This document shows positions 17,314-25,198 of a DNA stretch of 64,000 bases, one piece after another. The position numbers and the translations under genes were made by a program. Under the pieces are notes generated by a model. That model was given only the letters and a program-made list of their open reading frames with translations. It was not told the origin of the DNA and did not search any database. The stretch is from an uncultured Oscillospiraceae bacterium (GTDB lineage: Bacteria; Bacillota; Clostridia; Oscillospirales; Oscillospiraceae), in NCBI GenBank assembly GCA_934597255.1, contig CAKTQV010000001.1:248001-312000 (forward strand). The letters are read 5' to 3'. The stretch's first letter is position 1; each line of letters opens with the position of its first letter.

Positions 17314-18864
17314 ATGCCGTTGTGGACAATCATTGGCTGCATCGTCGCCGCGCTGGTCCTGCTGGCGGTGGGCATGGTTTTGGGCGTGGCGTACCGCAAG
17401 CGCGTCGCCGAGCGCGAGATCGCGTCCGCGGAGGATGAAGCCAAGCGTATATTGAACGACGCCATCAAGTCGGCCGAGAGCAAAAAGCGCGAGGCGCTGG
17501 TGGAGGCGAAAGAGGAGATACACAAAAGCCGCGCCGAATACGAGCGCGAGGTCCGGGAGAGGCGCGCGGAGCTGTCCAAGCAGGAGCACCGCCTTCAGCA
17601 GAAGGAGGAGCATCTGGACAAAAAGACCGACGCCATCGACCGCAAAAACGAGCTTCTGACCAAAAAGCTCTCCGAGATCGAGGCGCAGCAGGAGGAACTG
17701 CAGCAGATCAAGCGCTCGCAGCTTGAAATGCTTGAGCGGGTGTCCGGCTACACGGCGGACGAGGCCAAGGCCATGCTGATCGAGGACCTGGCTCAGGAGG
17801 TCACGCACGAGCAGGCCGTCAAGGTCCGCGAGATCGAGCAGCAGTACAAGGACGAGGCGGACGAGCGTGCCCGCGAGATCATCACGCTGGCCATCCAGCG
17901 CTGCGCCGCCGACCATGCCAGCGAGGTCACCGTGTCGGTCGTGCCGCTGCCGAACGACGAGATGAAGGGCCGTATCATCGGCCGCGAGGGGCGCAACATC
18001 CGCTCCATCGAAACGCTTACCGGCGTGGATCTCATCATCGACGACACGCCCGAGGCCATCACGATCTCCAGCTTCGATCCCGTGCGCCGCGAGGTGGCGC
18101 GGCTGGCGCTGGAAAAGCTCATCACCGATGGGCGCATTCATCCCGCGCGCATCGAGGAGATGGTGGCCAAGGCGCAGAAGGAAGTCAACAACACCATCAA
18201 GACCGAGGGCGAGCGCGCCGTGTTTGAAACGGGCGTTCATGGGCTCAACCCCGAGCTCATCAAGCTTCTGGGCCGCCAGAAATACCGCACCAGCTACGGC
18301 CAGAACGTGCTCAACCACTCCATCGAGGTGTCGCTCATTTCCGGGCTGATCGCCGCGGAGCTGGGTGTGAACATCGCCACGGCCAAGCGCGCGGGCCTGC
18401 TGCACGATATCGGCAAGTCCATCGACCATGAGGTCGAGGGCAGCCACGTCACCATCGGCGTGGACATCTGCAAGAAGTATAAGGAGTCCGAGGAGGTCAT
18501 CCACGCCATCGCCGCTCACCACAACGACGTTGAGCCGCAGACCGTCATCGCCTGCATCGTGCAGGCGGCGGACGCCATCTCCGCCGGCCGCCCCGGCGCG
18601 CGCCGCGAGAACATCGAAAACTACGTCAAGCGCCTGCAGAAGCTGGAGGAGGTCTCCATGTCCTTCCCCGGCATCGCCAGCTGCTACGCCATTCAGGCCG
18701 GCCGCGAGATCCGCGTGATGGTCAAGCCCGAGGAGGTCAGCGAGGATCAGATGACGCTTCTGGCGCGCGACATTGCCAAAAAGATCGAGGAGGAGCTTAC
18801 CTATCCCGGCCAGATCAAGGTCCACGTCCTGCGCGAGACCAAGGCTGTGGAGTACGCGAAGTAA
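17314..18864 (+). CDS. rny: Ribonuclease Y
   Basis: A 516-residue membrane-anchored endoribonuclease that initiates mRNA decay in Firmicutes. It has an N-terminal span (WTIIGCIVAALVLLAVGMVLG), a long coiled coil to about residue 200, a KH domain (GRIIGREGRNIRSIE), and the HD domain with LLHDIGK and the AAHHND metal site. An in-frame GTG abuts the AGGGAGGT site; ATG 17314 gives a workable 12-base spacing and is preferred. It is monocistronic, with promoter and terminator. Confidence 0.97.
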   Translation: MPLWTIIGCIVAALVLLAVGMVLGVAYRKRVAEREIASAEDEAKRILNDAIKSAESKKREALVEAKEEIHKSRAEYEREVRERRAELSKQEHRLQQKEEHLDKKTDAIDRKNELLTKKLSEIEAQQEELQQIKRSQLEMLERVSGYTADEAKAMLIEDLAQEVTHEQAVKVREIEQQYKDEADERAREIITLAIQRCAADHASEVTVSVVPLPNDEMKGRIIGREGRNIRSIETLTGVDLIIDDTPEAITISSFDPVRREVARLALEKLITDGRIHPARIEEMVAKAQKEVNNTIKTEGERAVFETGVHGLNPELIKLLGRQKYRTSYGQNVLNHSIEVSLISGLIAAELGVNIATAKRAGLLHDIGKSIDHEVEGSHVTIGVDICKKYKESEEVIHAIAAHHNDVEPQTVIACIVQAADAISAGRPGARRENIENYVKRLQKLEEVSMSFPGIASCYAIQAGREIRVMVKPEEVSEDQMTLLARDIAKKIEEELTYPGQIKVHVLRETKAVEYAK

Positions 18865-18896
18865 AGCCCTTCGCAGGAATGCGGCAAAAGGAAAAA

Positions 18897-18933
18897 CAAA
18901 AGTCCCGTGGGCGCGGCCCGCGGGACTTTTTGC
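18897..18933 (+). terminator. Terminator of rny
   Basis: AAAAGTCCCGTGGGCG pairs with CGCCCGCGGGACTTTTT-type sequence around a short loop and ends in a T-run. Confidence 0.88.
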
Positions 18934-18953
18934 CTCTTTCCCGCCGGAAGGAC

Positions 18954-18982
18954 TTGTGCCGCCGCCAGCCGCTGGTTATAAT
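18954..18982 (+). promoter_or_regulatory. Promoter of GNAT gene
   Basis: TTGTGC, 17-bp spacer, TATAAT. Confidence 0.65.
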
Positions 18983-19037
18983 GAAAAGGCGCGCGGCGTT
19001 TTGCGGCGGGAGGCATGACAGAGGAGGCGGAGCAGCG

Positions 19038-19562
19038 ATGGAGATCCGAACACTGGACAGGGAGAGCTACGCGGGCCGGGGATTCACCGCTCGCTACGAA
19101 ACGAACGGTTATTACGATATCCGTGCGGACGGCGCGGGCTTTCGGGTGGAATACGTGCCCTTCGGCGCGACGGCGGAGCGATCGTTTGACGACGTTTTTT
19201 TCGGCGAGTGGCTGGACGAGCCGGCGGCTTACGGCGCGTTTGAAGGAGATAAGCTGCTTGGCTTTGCCGAGGGGTGCCTTGAAAAATGGAACAACCGCTT
19301 CCGCATCAGCAACATCTGCGTGTTCGACCGCGCGGCCCGCGGCCGGGGGATCGGCCGGCGGCTGATGGATACGATCACGGAGGCGGCGGTATCCACGGGC
19401 GCGCGGATGATTGTGCTGGAGACGCAGTCCTGCAATGAAAACGCGATCGGCTTTTACCGGAAAAACGGCTTTGAGATCATCGGTTTTGATCTGTACGCGT
19501 ATTCCAACACGGATCCCGAGCGGCACGAGATACGGGTCGAAATGGGAAAGAGGCTGCCGTAA
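19038..19562 (+). CDS. GNAT-family N-acetyltransferase
   Basis: A 174-residue acetyl-CoA-dependent transferase. The fold signatures are present: ISNICVFDRAARGRGIGRRLMD (the acetyl-CoA pyrophosphate loop RGRGIGRR) near residue 95, and the C-terminal ENAIGFYRKNGFEIIGFD. The acceptor (protein, antibiotic, polyamine) cannot be predicted. GAGGAGGCGG lies 8 bases before ATG 19038. It is a single gene with its own promoter and terminator. Confidence 0.88.
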   Translation: MEIRTLDRESYAGRGFTARYETNGYYDIRADGAGFRVEYVPFGATAERSFDDVFFGEWLDEPAAYGAFEGDKLLGFAEGCLEKWNNRFRISNICVFDRAARGRGIGRRLMDTITEAAVSTGARMIVLETQSCNENAIGFYRKNGFEIIGFDLYAYSNTDPERHEIRVEMGKRLP

Positions 19563-19573
19563 CGCGGCCTGTA

Positions 19574-19619
19574 AAAACGCCCCCGCGCAGGGTCGGAGCC
19601 TTGCGCGGGGGCGTTTTAT
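19574..19619. terminator. Bidirectional terminator between GNAT and nadE
   Basis: AAAACGCCCCCGCGCA pairs with TGCGCGGGGGCGTTTT; it ends the converging GNAT gene and the nadE operon. Confidence 0.9.
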
Positions 19620-19633
19620 TGCGTTTGATCCGG

Positions 19634-21175
19634 TCACAGACGCTCGATCTCGTCGAGCCAGAGCTTGCCGACGGCGTCGGAGGGCATCTTGAAGCCCGCG
19701 CGCGGCGACAGGCTCAGCCCGAGCACGGCCGGGCCGTCCGGGCAGCAGGAGCGCTTGAACTGGCTCTGGAAGAAGCGGCGGAAGAACACGCCCAGCCAGC
19801 CCTTGATCGCCTCCGGACTGTATTTTTTCCCAAAGGTGTCCAGCGCGAGCGCGTGGATCGGGCGCGGGGAAAAGCCGTACTTGATAAAATAATAAAGGAA
19901 AAAGTCGTGCAGCTCGTACGGGCCGACGATGTCCTCCGTCAGCTGCGTCATGCCGCCGTCCTTCGGCGGCAGAAGCTCCGGCGAGACGGGCGTGTCCAGC
20001 ACGTCCCGGATGGCGGCGGCCAGCGTCCGGCTGCCGCAGGTCGCGGCATAGTCGCGCAGCACGAGCCGGATGACGGTCTTGGGCACGCCGGCGTTTACAT
20101 TGTACATGCACATGTGGTCGCCGCTGTAGGTGCACCAGCCGAGCGCGGCCTCGGACAGGTCGCCCGTTCCCACGGCCAGACCGTTTTCGTCGTTGGCGAT
20201 GTCCATGAGCACCTGGGTGCGCTCGCGCGCCTGCGCGTTTTCATAGGCGTTGTTGCGCGTGTCCCCGTCGTGGCCGATGTCGCGCAGGTGCTGCTCGATG
20301 GAGGATTTTATGTCAACCACGCGGAAATCGCAGCCCAGCGCCTCGGCCAGTATCTGGGCGTTGGAGCGGGTGCGGCCGGTCGTTCCGAAGCAGGGCATCG
20401 TGACGGCCACGACCTGATCGGCGCTGCGGCCGAGAAGCTCCATCGCCCGCACGCACACGGCCAGCGTGAGCGTGGAGTCCAGGCCGCCGGACACGCCGAC
20501 CACGGCCTTTTGGCAGTGCGCGGACTGCATCCGGCGCGCCAGCGCCGCCGCCTGAAGCGGGAGCACGCGGCCGATGAAATCCGGCAGCGGCATCCACGGG
20601 TTTTTCGGCTGGCGGTCAACGGTACCCTCGACCGGCTTTTTCATGCGGCAGCTGTCGAAATCGATCTCGGCGCTCACAAAGCCCTCGCCGGAGGCGAGGA
20701 TAAAGCCGTTCTGGGCGATGACGCAGCGGCCGTCGTAAACAAAGTCCGTCGTGCTCGCGCCGAGCGGCGTCGCCATGGCGACGGCACAGCGCTTGTCCGC
20801 CGAAGTCATCGCGCACAGCTCCTCGTTTTCCATGACGGACAGGGCGGTGGCGGGGCGGTCGGAGCAGCAGCACAGCAGATCCTGCCGCTCGGCGGCCGGA
20901 AGCTCGTCTGCGCGCAGGGCGCCTGCGGAGAGCGGATAGACCGTCAGCGTGCCGGCGGCGGCCAGGATCTCGGCCTTCGCCGCCTCCGCCGCCTCGCGCA
21001 GCAGCGGCAGCTGCTCCAGATCGCCGGCCAGTCCCATGATGCAGTCGTCCGGCAGCACCAGCACGGCGGCGCCGGCGTCTCTGGCCCGCTGAATGGAATG
21101 GATTATGTTAACTTTATTCCGCTCGACGTCGGCCGGAAAGACCTCCGGCGCGGCGGCGGCAATGGTAAGACGCAT
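19634..21175 (-). CDS. nadE: NAD+ synthetase with degenerate glutaminase domain
   Basis: A 513-residue protein; the usual glutamine-dependent NadE is about 640. The C-terminal synthetase half is intact: ATP-pyrophosphatase loop SGGLDSTLTL near residue 231, GTGDLSE, and the family end PRAGFKMPSDA. The N-terminal nitrilase-like half is short: the catalytic Glu region reads VLPDDC where relatives have PELC, and the stretch that should carry the catalytic Lys (LPNYxEFYE) and Cys (EICEDLW) is missing, while the domain's end (STTDFVYDGRCVIAQNG) remains. The AGGAGG at 7 bases fixes the start. It probably needs free ammonia or a separate amidase. It is the last gene of a five-gene operon. Confidence 0.88.
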   Translation of the reverse strand: MRLTIAAAAPEVFPADVERNKVNIIHSIQRARDAGAAVLVLPDDCIMGLAGDLEQLPLLREAAEAAKAEILAAAGTLTVYPLSAGALRADELPAAERQDLLCCCSDRPATALSVMENEELCAMTSADKRCAVAMATPLGASTTDFVYDGRCVIAQNGFILASGEGFVSAEIDFDSCRMKKPVEGTVDRQPKNPWMPLPDFIGRVLPLQAAALARRMQSAHCQKAVVGVSGGLDSTLTLAVCVRAMELLGRSADQVVAVTMPCFGTTGRTRSNAQILAEALGCDFRVVDIKSSIEQHLRDIGHDGDTRNNAYENAQARERTQVLMDIANDENGLAVGTGDLSEAALGWCTYSGDHMCMYNVNAGVPKTVIRLVLRDYAATCGSRTLAAAIRDVLDTPVSPELLPPKDGGMTQLTEDIVGPYELHDFFLYYFIKYGFSPRPIHALALDTFGKKYSPEAIKGWLGVFFRRFFQSQFKRSCCPDGPAVLGLSLSPRAGFKMPSDAVGKLWLDEIERL

Positions 21176-21201
21176 GCGGCTACCTCCTGCTTATGGGTCG
21201 C

Positions 21202-21570
21202 TTACGCGGTTTGGAATACGAACAGGCTTTCGTCGAAATAACGCAGAACGGCGCTTCGGACAAGCACGAAGCTGTCGCCCTCGACCGTGACGGCGACGGC
21301 GCCGCCGCTCACGGCAGCGGTGGCCGGCGTGTCGAGCCGGGGGAGGAAATGCGCGTTCAGCTCGGCGGCCAGTTCGTCCAGATGGTTTACATAATACTCG
21401 CTGTCGTGCGGCGCCTCGTAGCCAGGGACGGGGTCGCGGCCCGACGTGAGACACAGCGCGGCCACGAGGATCGCCAGCGCGAGAAACAGCACGCATCCGG
21501 CCGGGCCGATCCTGCGGACAAAATCCTGTCCGGCCGTTTCCCGCGGCTCGGGCGCTCTGCGCTCGTCCAT
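21202..21570 (-). CDS. Small single-span membrane protein
   Basis: A 122-residue protein of unknown function. It has a charged N-terminus, one membrane span (AGCVLFLALAILVAALCL, about residues 25-44) and an extracytoplasmic domain of about 75 residues. Its ATG overlaps the glyQS stop (TGATG), so translation is coupled to glyQS; nadE follows after 26 bases. No family recognised; the coding frame continues open upstream inside glyQS only by chance. Confidence 0.7.
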   Translation of the reverse strand: MDERRAPEPRETAGQDFVRRIGPAGCVLFLALAILVAALCLTSGRDPVPGYEAPHDSEYYVNHLDELAAELNAHFLPRLDTPATAAVSGGAVAVTVEGDSFVLVRSAVLRYFDESLFVFQTA

Positions 21571-23000
21571 CAGTAGGCGATGCGCTCGCGGATCCAGGCC
21601 GCGACTTCGTCCATGGGGATGCGCACCTGCTCCATCGTGTCGCGGTCGCGCACGGTGACGCAGTGATCGGCGGGCATGGTGTCGTCGCCGACGGTCTGGA
21701 AGTCGAGCGTCACGCAGAAGGGCGTGCCGATCTCGTCCTCGCGGCGGTAGCGCTTGCCGATGGAGCCGGTCTCGTCGTAATCGCAGGAGAATTCCCTGCA
21801 GAGCTTCTGATAAAGCTCCTTGGCCGGGCCCGTGAGGACCTCCTTCTTCGACAGCGGCAGCACGGCGCACTTGTAGGGCGCGAGCTGGGGATGCAGATGC
21901 AGAACGGTGCGGACGTCGGGATTGCCCTTCTTGTCTACGCCCACCTGCTCCTCGTCGTAAGCGTCGATGAGGAAGGCCAGCATGGCGCGGTCGGCGCCGA
22001 GGGACGGCTCGATGACGTAGGGCACATAGCCCTCGGCCATGCCCTCTTCCTTGTACAGCATGTTCTCGCCGGAGAACTGCTGGTGCTGGGACAGGTCGTA
22101 ATTCGTGCGGTCGGCCACGCCCCACAGCTCGCCCCAGCCGAAGGGGAAGAGATATTCAAAGTCCGTTGTGGCCTTGGAATAGAAGCTCAGCTCCTCCGGC
22201 TCATGGTCGCGCAGACGCAGATACTCGTCGTTCATGCCGAGACCCAGCAGCCATTCGTGGCAGAAGTTGCGCCAGTAGGCGAACCATTCCAGATCGGTGC
22301 CCGGCTCGCAGAAGAACTCCAGCTCCATCTGTTCGAATTCGAGGATGCGGAACGTGAAGTTGCCCGGCGTGATCTCGTTGCGGAAGGATTTGCCGATCTG
22401 GCAGATGCCGAAGGGGATCTTACGGCGCGTCGTGCGCAGGATGTTCTTATAGTCGACGAAGATGCCCTGCGCCGTCTCCGGGCGCAGATACACGTCCGTG
22501 CCGGACTCGGCCGTGACGCCCTGATGGGTCTTGAACATGAGGTTGAACTTTTTGATGTCGGAAAAATCGCACTTGCCGCAGCCGGGGCAGGGGATCTGCT
22601 TTTCGCGGATATAGGCGACCATCTCGTCGTTGGTCATGGCCTCGACGTTGATCTCCACGCTGTTTTCCTGCGCCCATTCCTCGATGAGCTTATCGGCGCG
22701 GTGACGGCGCTTGCAGCCCTTGCAGTCGATGAGCGGGTCGTTGAAGTTGGTGACGTGGCCGCTGGCCTCCCACACGCGGGGATTCATGAGGATGCCGGCG
22801 TCAAGGCCGACGTTCAGGGGGCACTCCTGGACGAATTTCTTCCACCAGGCCGCCTTGACGTTGTTTTTCATCAGCACGCCCAGCGGGCCGTAGTCCCAGG
22901 AGTTGGCCAGACCGCCGTAGATCTCGCTGCCGGGGAAGATGAAGCCGCGGTTCGTGCAGAGGGCTTTGATCTTGTCCATGGTTTTTTCCGTTGCAAGCAT
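21570..23000 (-). CDS. glyQS: Glycyl-tRNA synthetase (dimeric type)
   Basis: A 476-residue class II synthetase of the alpha2 type: GSEIYGGLANSWDYGPLG near the N-terminus, a zinc-type CKGC...CPGCGKC pair around residues 92-145, LRPETAQGIF and FRNEITPGNFTFRILEFEQMELE (motif 2 region), motif 3 PSLGADRAMLAFL, and a C-terminal anticodon-binding domain. It charges tRNA-Gly. Only 36 bases separate it from the HD-domain gene upstream, which leaves no room for the T-box leader often seen before glyQS. Confidence 0.97.
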   Translation of the reverse strand: MLATEKTMDKIKALCTNRGFIFPGSEIYGGLANSWDYGPLGVLMKNNVKAAWWKKFVQECPLNVGLDAGILMNPRVWEASGHVTNFNDPLIDCKGCKRRHRADKLIEEWAQENSVEINVEAMTNDEMVAYIREKQIPCPGCGKCDFSDIKKFNLMFKTHQGVTAESGTDVYLRPETAQGIFVDYKNILRTTRRKIPFGICQIGKSFRNEITPGNFTFRILEFEQMELEFFCEPGTDLEWFAYWRNFCHEWLLGLGMNDEYLRLRDHEPEELSFYSKATTDFEYLFPFGWGELWGVADRTNYDLSQHQQFSGENMLYKEEGMAEGYVPYVIEPSLGADRAMLAFLIDAYDEEQVGVDKKGNPDVRTVLHLHPQLAPYKCAVLPLSKKEVLTGPAKELYQKLCREFSCDYDETGSIGKRYRREDEIGTPFCVTLDFQTVGDDTMPADHCVTVRDRDTMEQVRIPMDEVAAWIRERIAY

Positions 23001-23036
23001 TGGATGTTCCTCCGTTTTCAGTGTATGTATATTCTT

Positions 23037-23630
23037 TTATAAATTCTCGGACGTGGAAATTTCCTGCTGTTCATCAAGCGTAAGCTCAAAGGCCGGGAAA
23101 AGATTTGTGATAAAATATTCAAGCTCGGGCAGATGCATGGCGTGCAGCGCCGCGAGGGTCTGCTTTTCCGCGAGAGCGAATTCCGCGTTGCCGGCCTTGC
23201 GCTCCTCGACGCACTGGATATAGGCCGAAAGCTTGTCCGCCGCCTTGACGAGCTCGTGCTCCTGCGCCGGGCACACCAGCGGCTCGTAGGCCGGGATCAG
23301 ATCCTTCGGCAGCGTGTCGAGCAGCCGCCGCCCCGCCTCGCGCTCCAGCTGCTTGTAGGCGCCGATGATGGCGGGATTGTTGTACTTGATGGGCGTGGGC
23401 ATATCCCCGGTGAGTATTTCCGAAGCGTCGTGCAGCAGCGCCTCGGCCGCGCAGGCGTTCGGGTCGCACGCGCGCCCGAACACGTCCCGGCGGATGACGG
23501 CCAGCGCGTGCGCCAGCACGGCGACCATGTGGCTGTGCTCCTGCACGTTTTCCGGGATCGTCGAGCGCATCAGCCCCCAGCGCCGGATGTAGCGCATGCG
23601 GCCGATAAGGGCGAAAAAGCTGTTATTCAA
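23037..23630 (-). CDS. YfbR-like HD-domain 5'-deoxynucleotidase
   Basis: A 197-residue HD hydrolase: ENVQEHSHMVAVLAHAL (His of the metal site), ALLHDASEILTGDMPTPIKY (HD pair), and ELVKAADKLSAYIQC. This matches YfbR, which dephosphorylates dNMPs. The first ATG in frame would cut off the conserved NNSFFALIGRMRYIRRW; the TTG at 23630, with AAGGGGGT 7 bases before it, restores it. It overlaps the end of the upstream MATE gene by 8 bp, so translation is coupled. Confidence 0.85.
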   Translation of the reverse strand: MNNSFFALIGRMRYIRRWGLMRSTIPENVQEHSHMVAVLAHALAVIRRDVFGRACDPNACAAEALLHDASEILTGDMPTPIKYNNPAIIGAYKQLEREAGRRLLDTLPKDLIPAYEPLVCPAQEHELVKAADKLSAYIQCVEERKAGNAEFALAEKQTLAALHAMHLPELEYFITNLFPAFELTLDEQQEISTSENL

Positions 23631-25017
23631 AGTCGATGACCCCCTTGTTCTTCCATTTGCCGGAGAGAAAGCGCCCCAGCGACAGCAGAAGCGAGCAGCC
23701 CCAGCCGATCGGCATTCCCGTCCAGACGGCCGAGCAGTCCCAGTGGAACAGGCCGACCATGCTGTAGGCAAAGGCCACGCGCACGACCAGCGCCGTCAGT
23801 GAGCAGACGGTCGTGAACATCACGTCGCCCGCGCCCTGCAGCGTTCCGACAAAGACCATGTACAGCGCGAATATCCAGAAGAAAAAGCTCATGAAGCGCA
23901 CATAGGACATGGAAAGCGCCAGCGCCTCCCCCTCCACGCCGAACAGCAGCGATATCTGCTCGGCGAAGACATACGACAGCAACTCCAGGACCACCGCCAC
24001 GGCGAACGTGACGAAAAGGGTGCTGCGGCAGCCGCGCCGGACGCGGTCGAAGCGCTGGGCGCCGATGTTCTGGCCGGTGAAGTTCGCCAGGCCGATGTTG
24101 AAGCCGATGGCCGGGACGAACAGGTAATTCTCGATGCGGCTGCCGACGGTGAAGGCGGCCATGACGGCCGGGCCGAAGGAGTTGACGAGCCGCTGGATAA
24201 AGACGTTGCCGAACGAGACGATGGACTGCTGGATCGTGGTGGGAACGCCGAGCCGCAGGCACAGCAGGCATTTGTCCTTCAGAAATACGAACTCGCCCCG
24301 CCCGAAGCGGAACAGCGGGTATTTCCGGAACATGTAGATCACGCTCACGACCGCCGAGCCGACCTGGCTGAGCACCGTGGCGATCGCCGCGCCGGCCACG
24401 CCCCAGCGGAAGCCGACGACGAACAGAAGATCGAGCACAAGGTTGATGACGGAGCTGACGAGCAGGAAATACAGCGTCGCCTTGCTGTCGCCCACGGCGC
24501 GGAGTATGGCGGCGACGGAGTTGTAGAGAAACTGGAACACGAGCCCCGCGGCGTAGATGGCGAAGTAGACCGCGGCCTCGTCCAGCACGGCGCCGGCTTC
24601 CACGTTCATCAGATGCACGAGAAGCGGCCGGGCGAACACGCAGCCGGTCACGGAAAACAGCGCGCCCAGTCCCACGAGAAGGAGCAGCGCCGTGGACACG
24701 GCGCCGCGCAGCTCGTCCTCCCGCCGCGCGCCGTAAAGCTGGGCGATCATGATGCCAGAGCCGTTGCCGAAGCCGATGGCAAAGGCGAGGAACACCAGCG
24801 CGAGCGTGCCGGCCGTGCCGGTGGCGGCCAGCGCCTCCTGCGACACGAAGTTGCCGACGACGATGCCGTCGACGGTGTTGTAAAGCTGCTGAAGCAGGTT
24901 GCCGGCCATGATGGGCAGCGAAAACAGAAGGATATGCTTCCATTCCGGCCCCGTGGTCATATCGTTTTTTCGGATGTCAGCGGTCAAGACAGTTTCTCCC
25001 GGGCGGTCGTGATTCAT
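23623..25017 (-). CDS. MATE-family efflux transporter
   Basis: A 464-residue, 12-span transporter, first gene of the operon ending in nadE. HILLFSLPIMAGNLLQQLYNTVDGIVVG and ALAATGTAGTLALVFLAFAIGFG are typical MATE. ATG 25017 lacks a clear ribosome site and the predicted transcript starts only about 24 bases upstream; a TTG at 24987 with GGGAGAA before it is a credible alternative start. The grouping with nucleotide and NAD enzymes is unexplained. Confidence 0.88.
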   Translation of the reverse strand: MNHDRPGETVLTADIRKNDMTTGPEWKHILLFSLPIMAGNLLQQLYNTVDGIVVGNFVSQEALAATGTAGTLALVFLAFAIGFGNGSGIMIAQLYGARREDELRGAVSTALLLLVGLGALFSVTGCVFARPLLVHLMNVEAGAVLDEAAVYFAIYAAGLVFQFLYNSVAAILRAVGDSKATLYFLLVSSVINLVLDLLFVVGFRWGVAGAAIATVLSQVGSAVVSVIYMFRKYPLFRFGRGEFVFLKDKCLLCLRLGVPTTIQQSIVSFGNVFIQRLVNSFGPAVMAAFTVGSRIENYLFVPAIGFNIGLANFTGQNIGAQRFDRVRRGCRSTLFVTFAVAVVLELLSYVFAEQISLLFGVEGEALALSMSYVRFMSFFFWIFALYMVFVGTLQGAGDVMFTTVCSLTALVVRVAFAYSMVGLFHWDCSAVWTGMPIGWGCSLLLSLGRFLSGKWKNKGVIDFE

Positions 25018-25047
25018 AAAAATGTAAGCTTATGCACAGTAAGCTTT

Positions 25048-25076
25048 AATATAACATAGTACGCCGCATATTTCAA
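25048..25076 (-). promoter_or_regulatory. Promoter of MATE-yfbR-glyQS-nadE operon
   Basis: Minus-strand TTGAAA, 17-bp spacer, TATATT. Two direct copies of TAAGCTTA lie just downstream. Confidence 0.75.
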
Positions 25077-25131
25077 TCATCATCCGGATACAAAAAACAG
25101 AGGGCGGCCGCGGGGAAATCCGGCATTTTTG

Positions 25132-25160
25132 TTGCAATTCGGGAAACGGCGTGGTAAAAT
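25132..25160 (+). promoter_or_regulatory. Promoter of typA
   Basis: TTGCAA, 17-bp spacer, TAAAAT, back to back with the leftward promoter. Confidence 0.7.
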
Positions 25161-25198
25161 CTAAATTTGTTTGAAAAAGAATAAAGAGAGTGATCTAT

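Noticed and set aside
23001..23036. T-box leader expected before glyQS
   Set aside because: Only 36 bases separate glyQS from the upstream gene; there is no space for a T-box.
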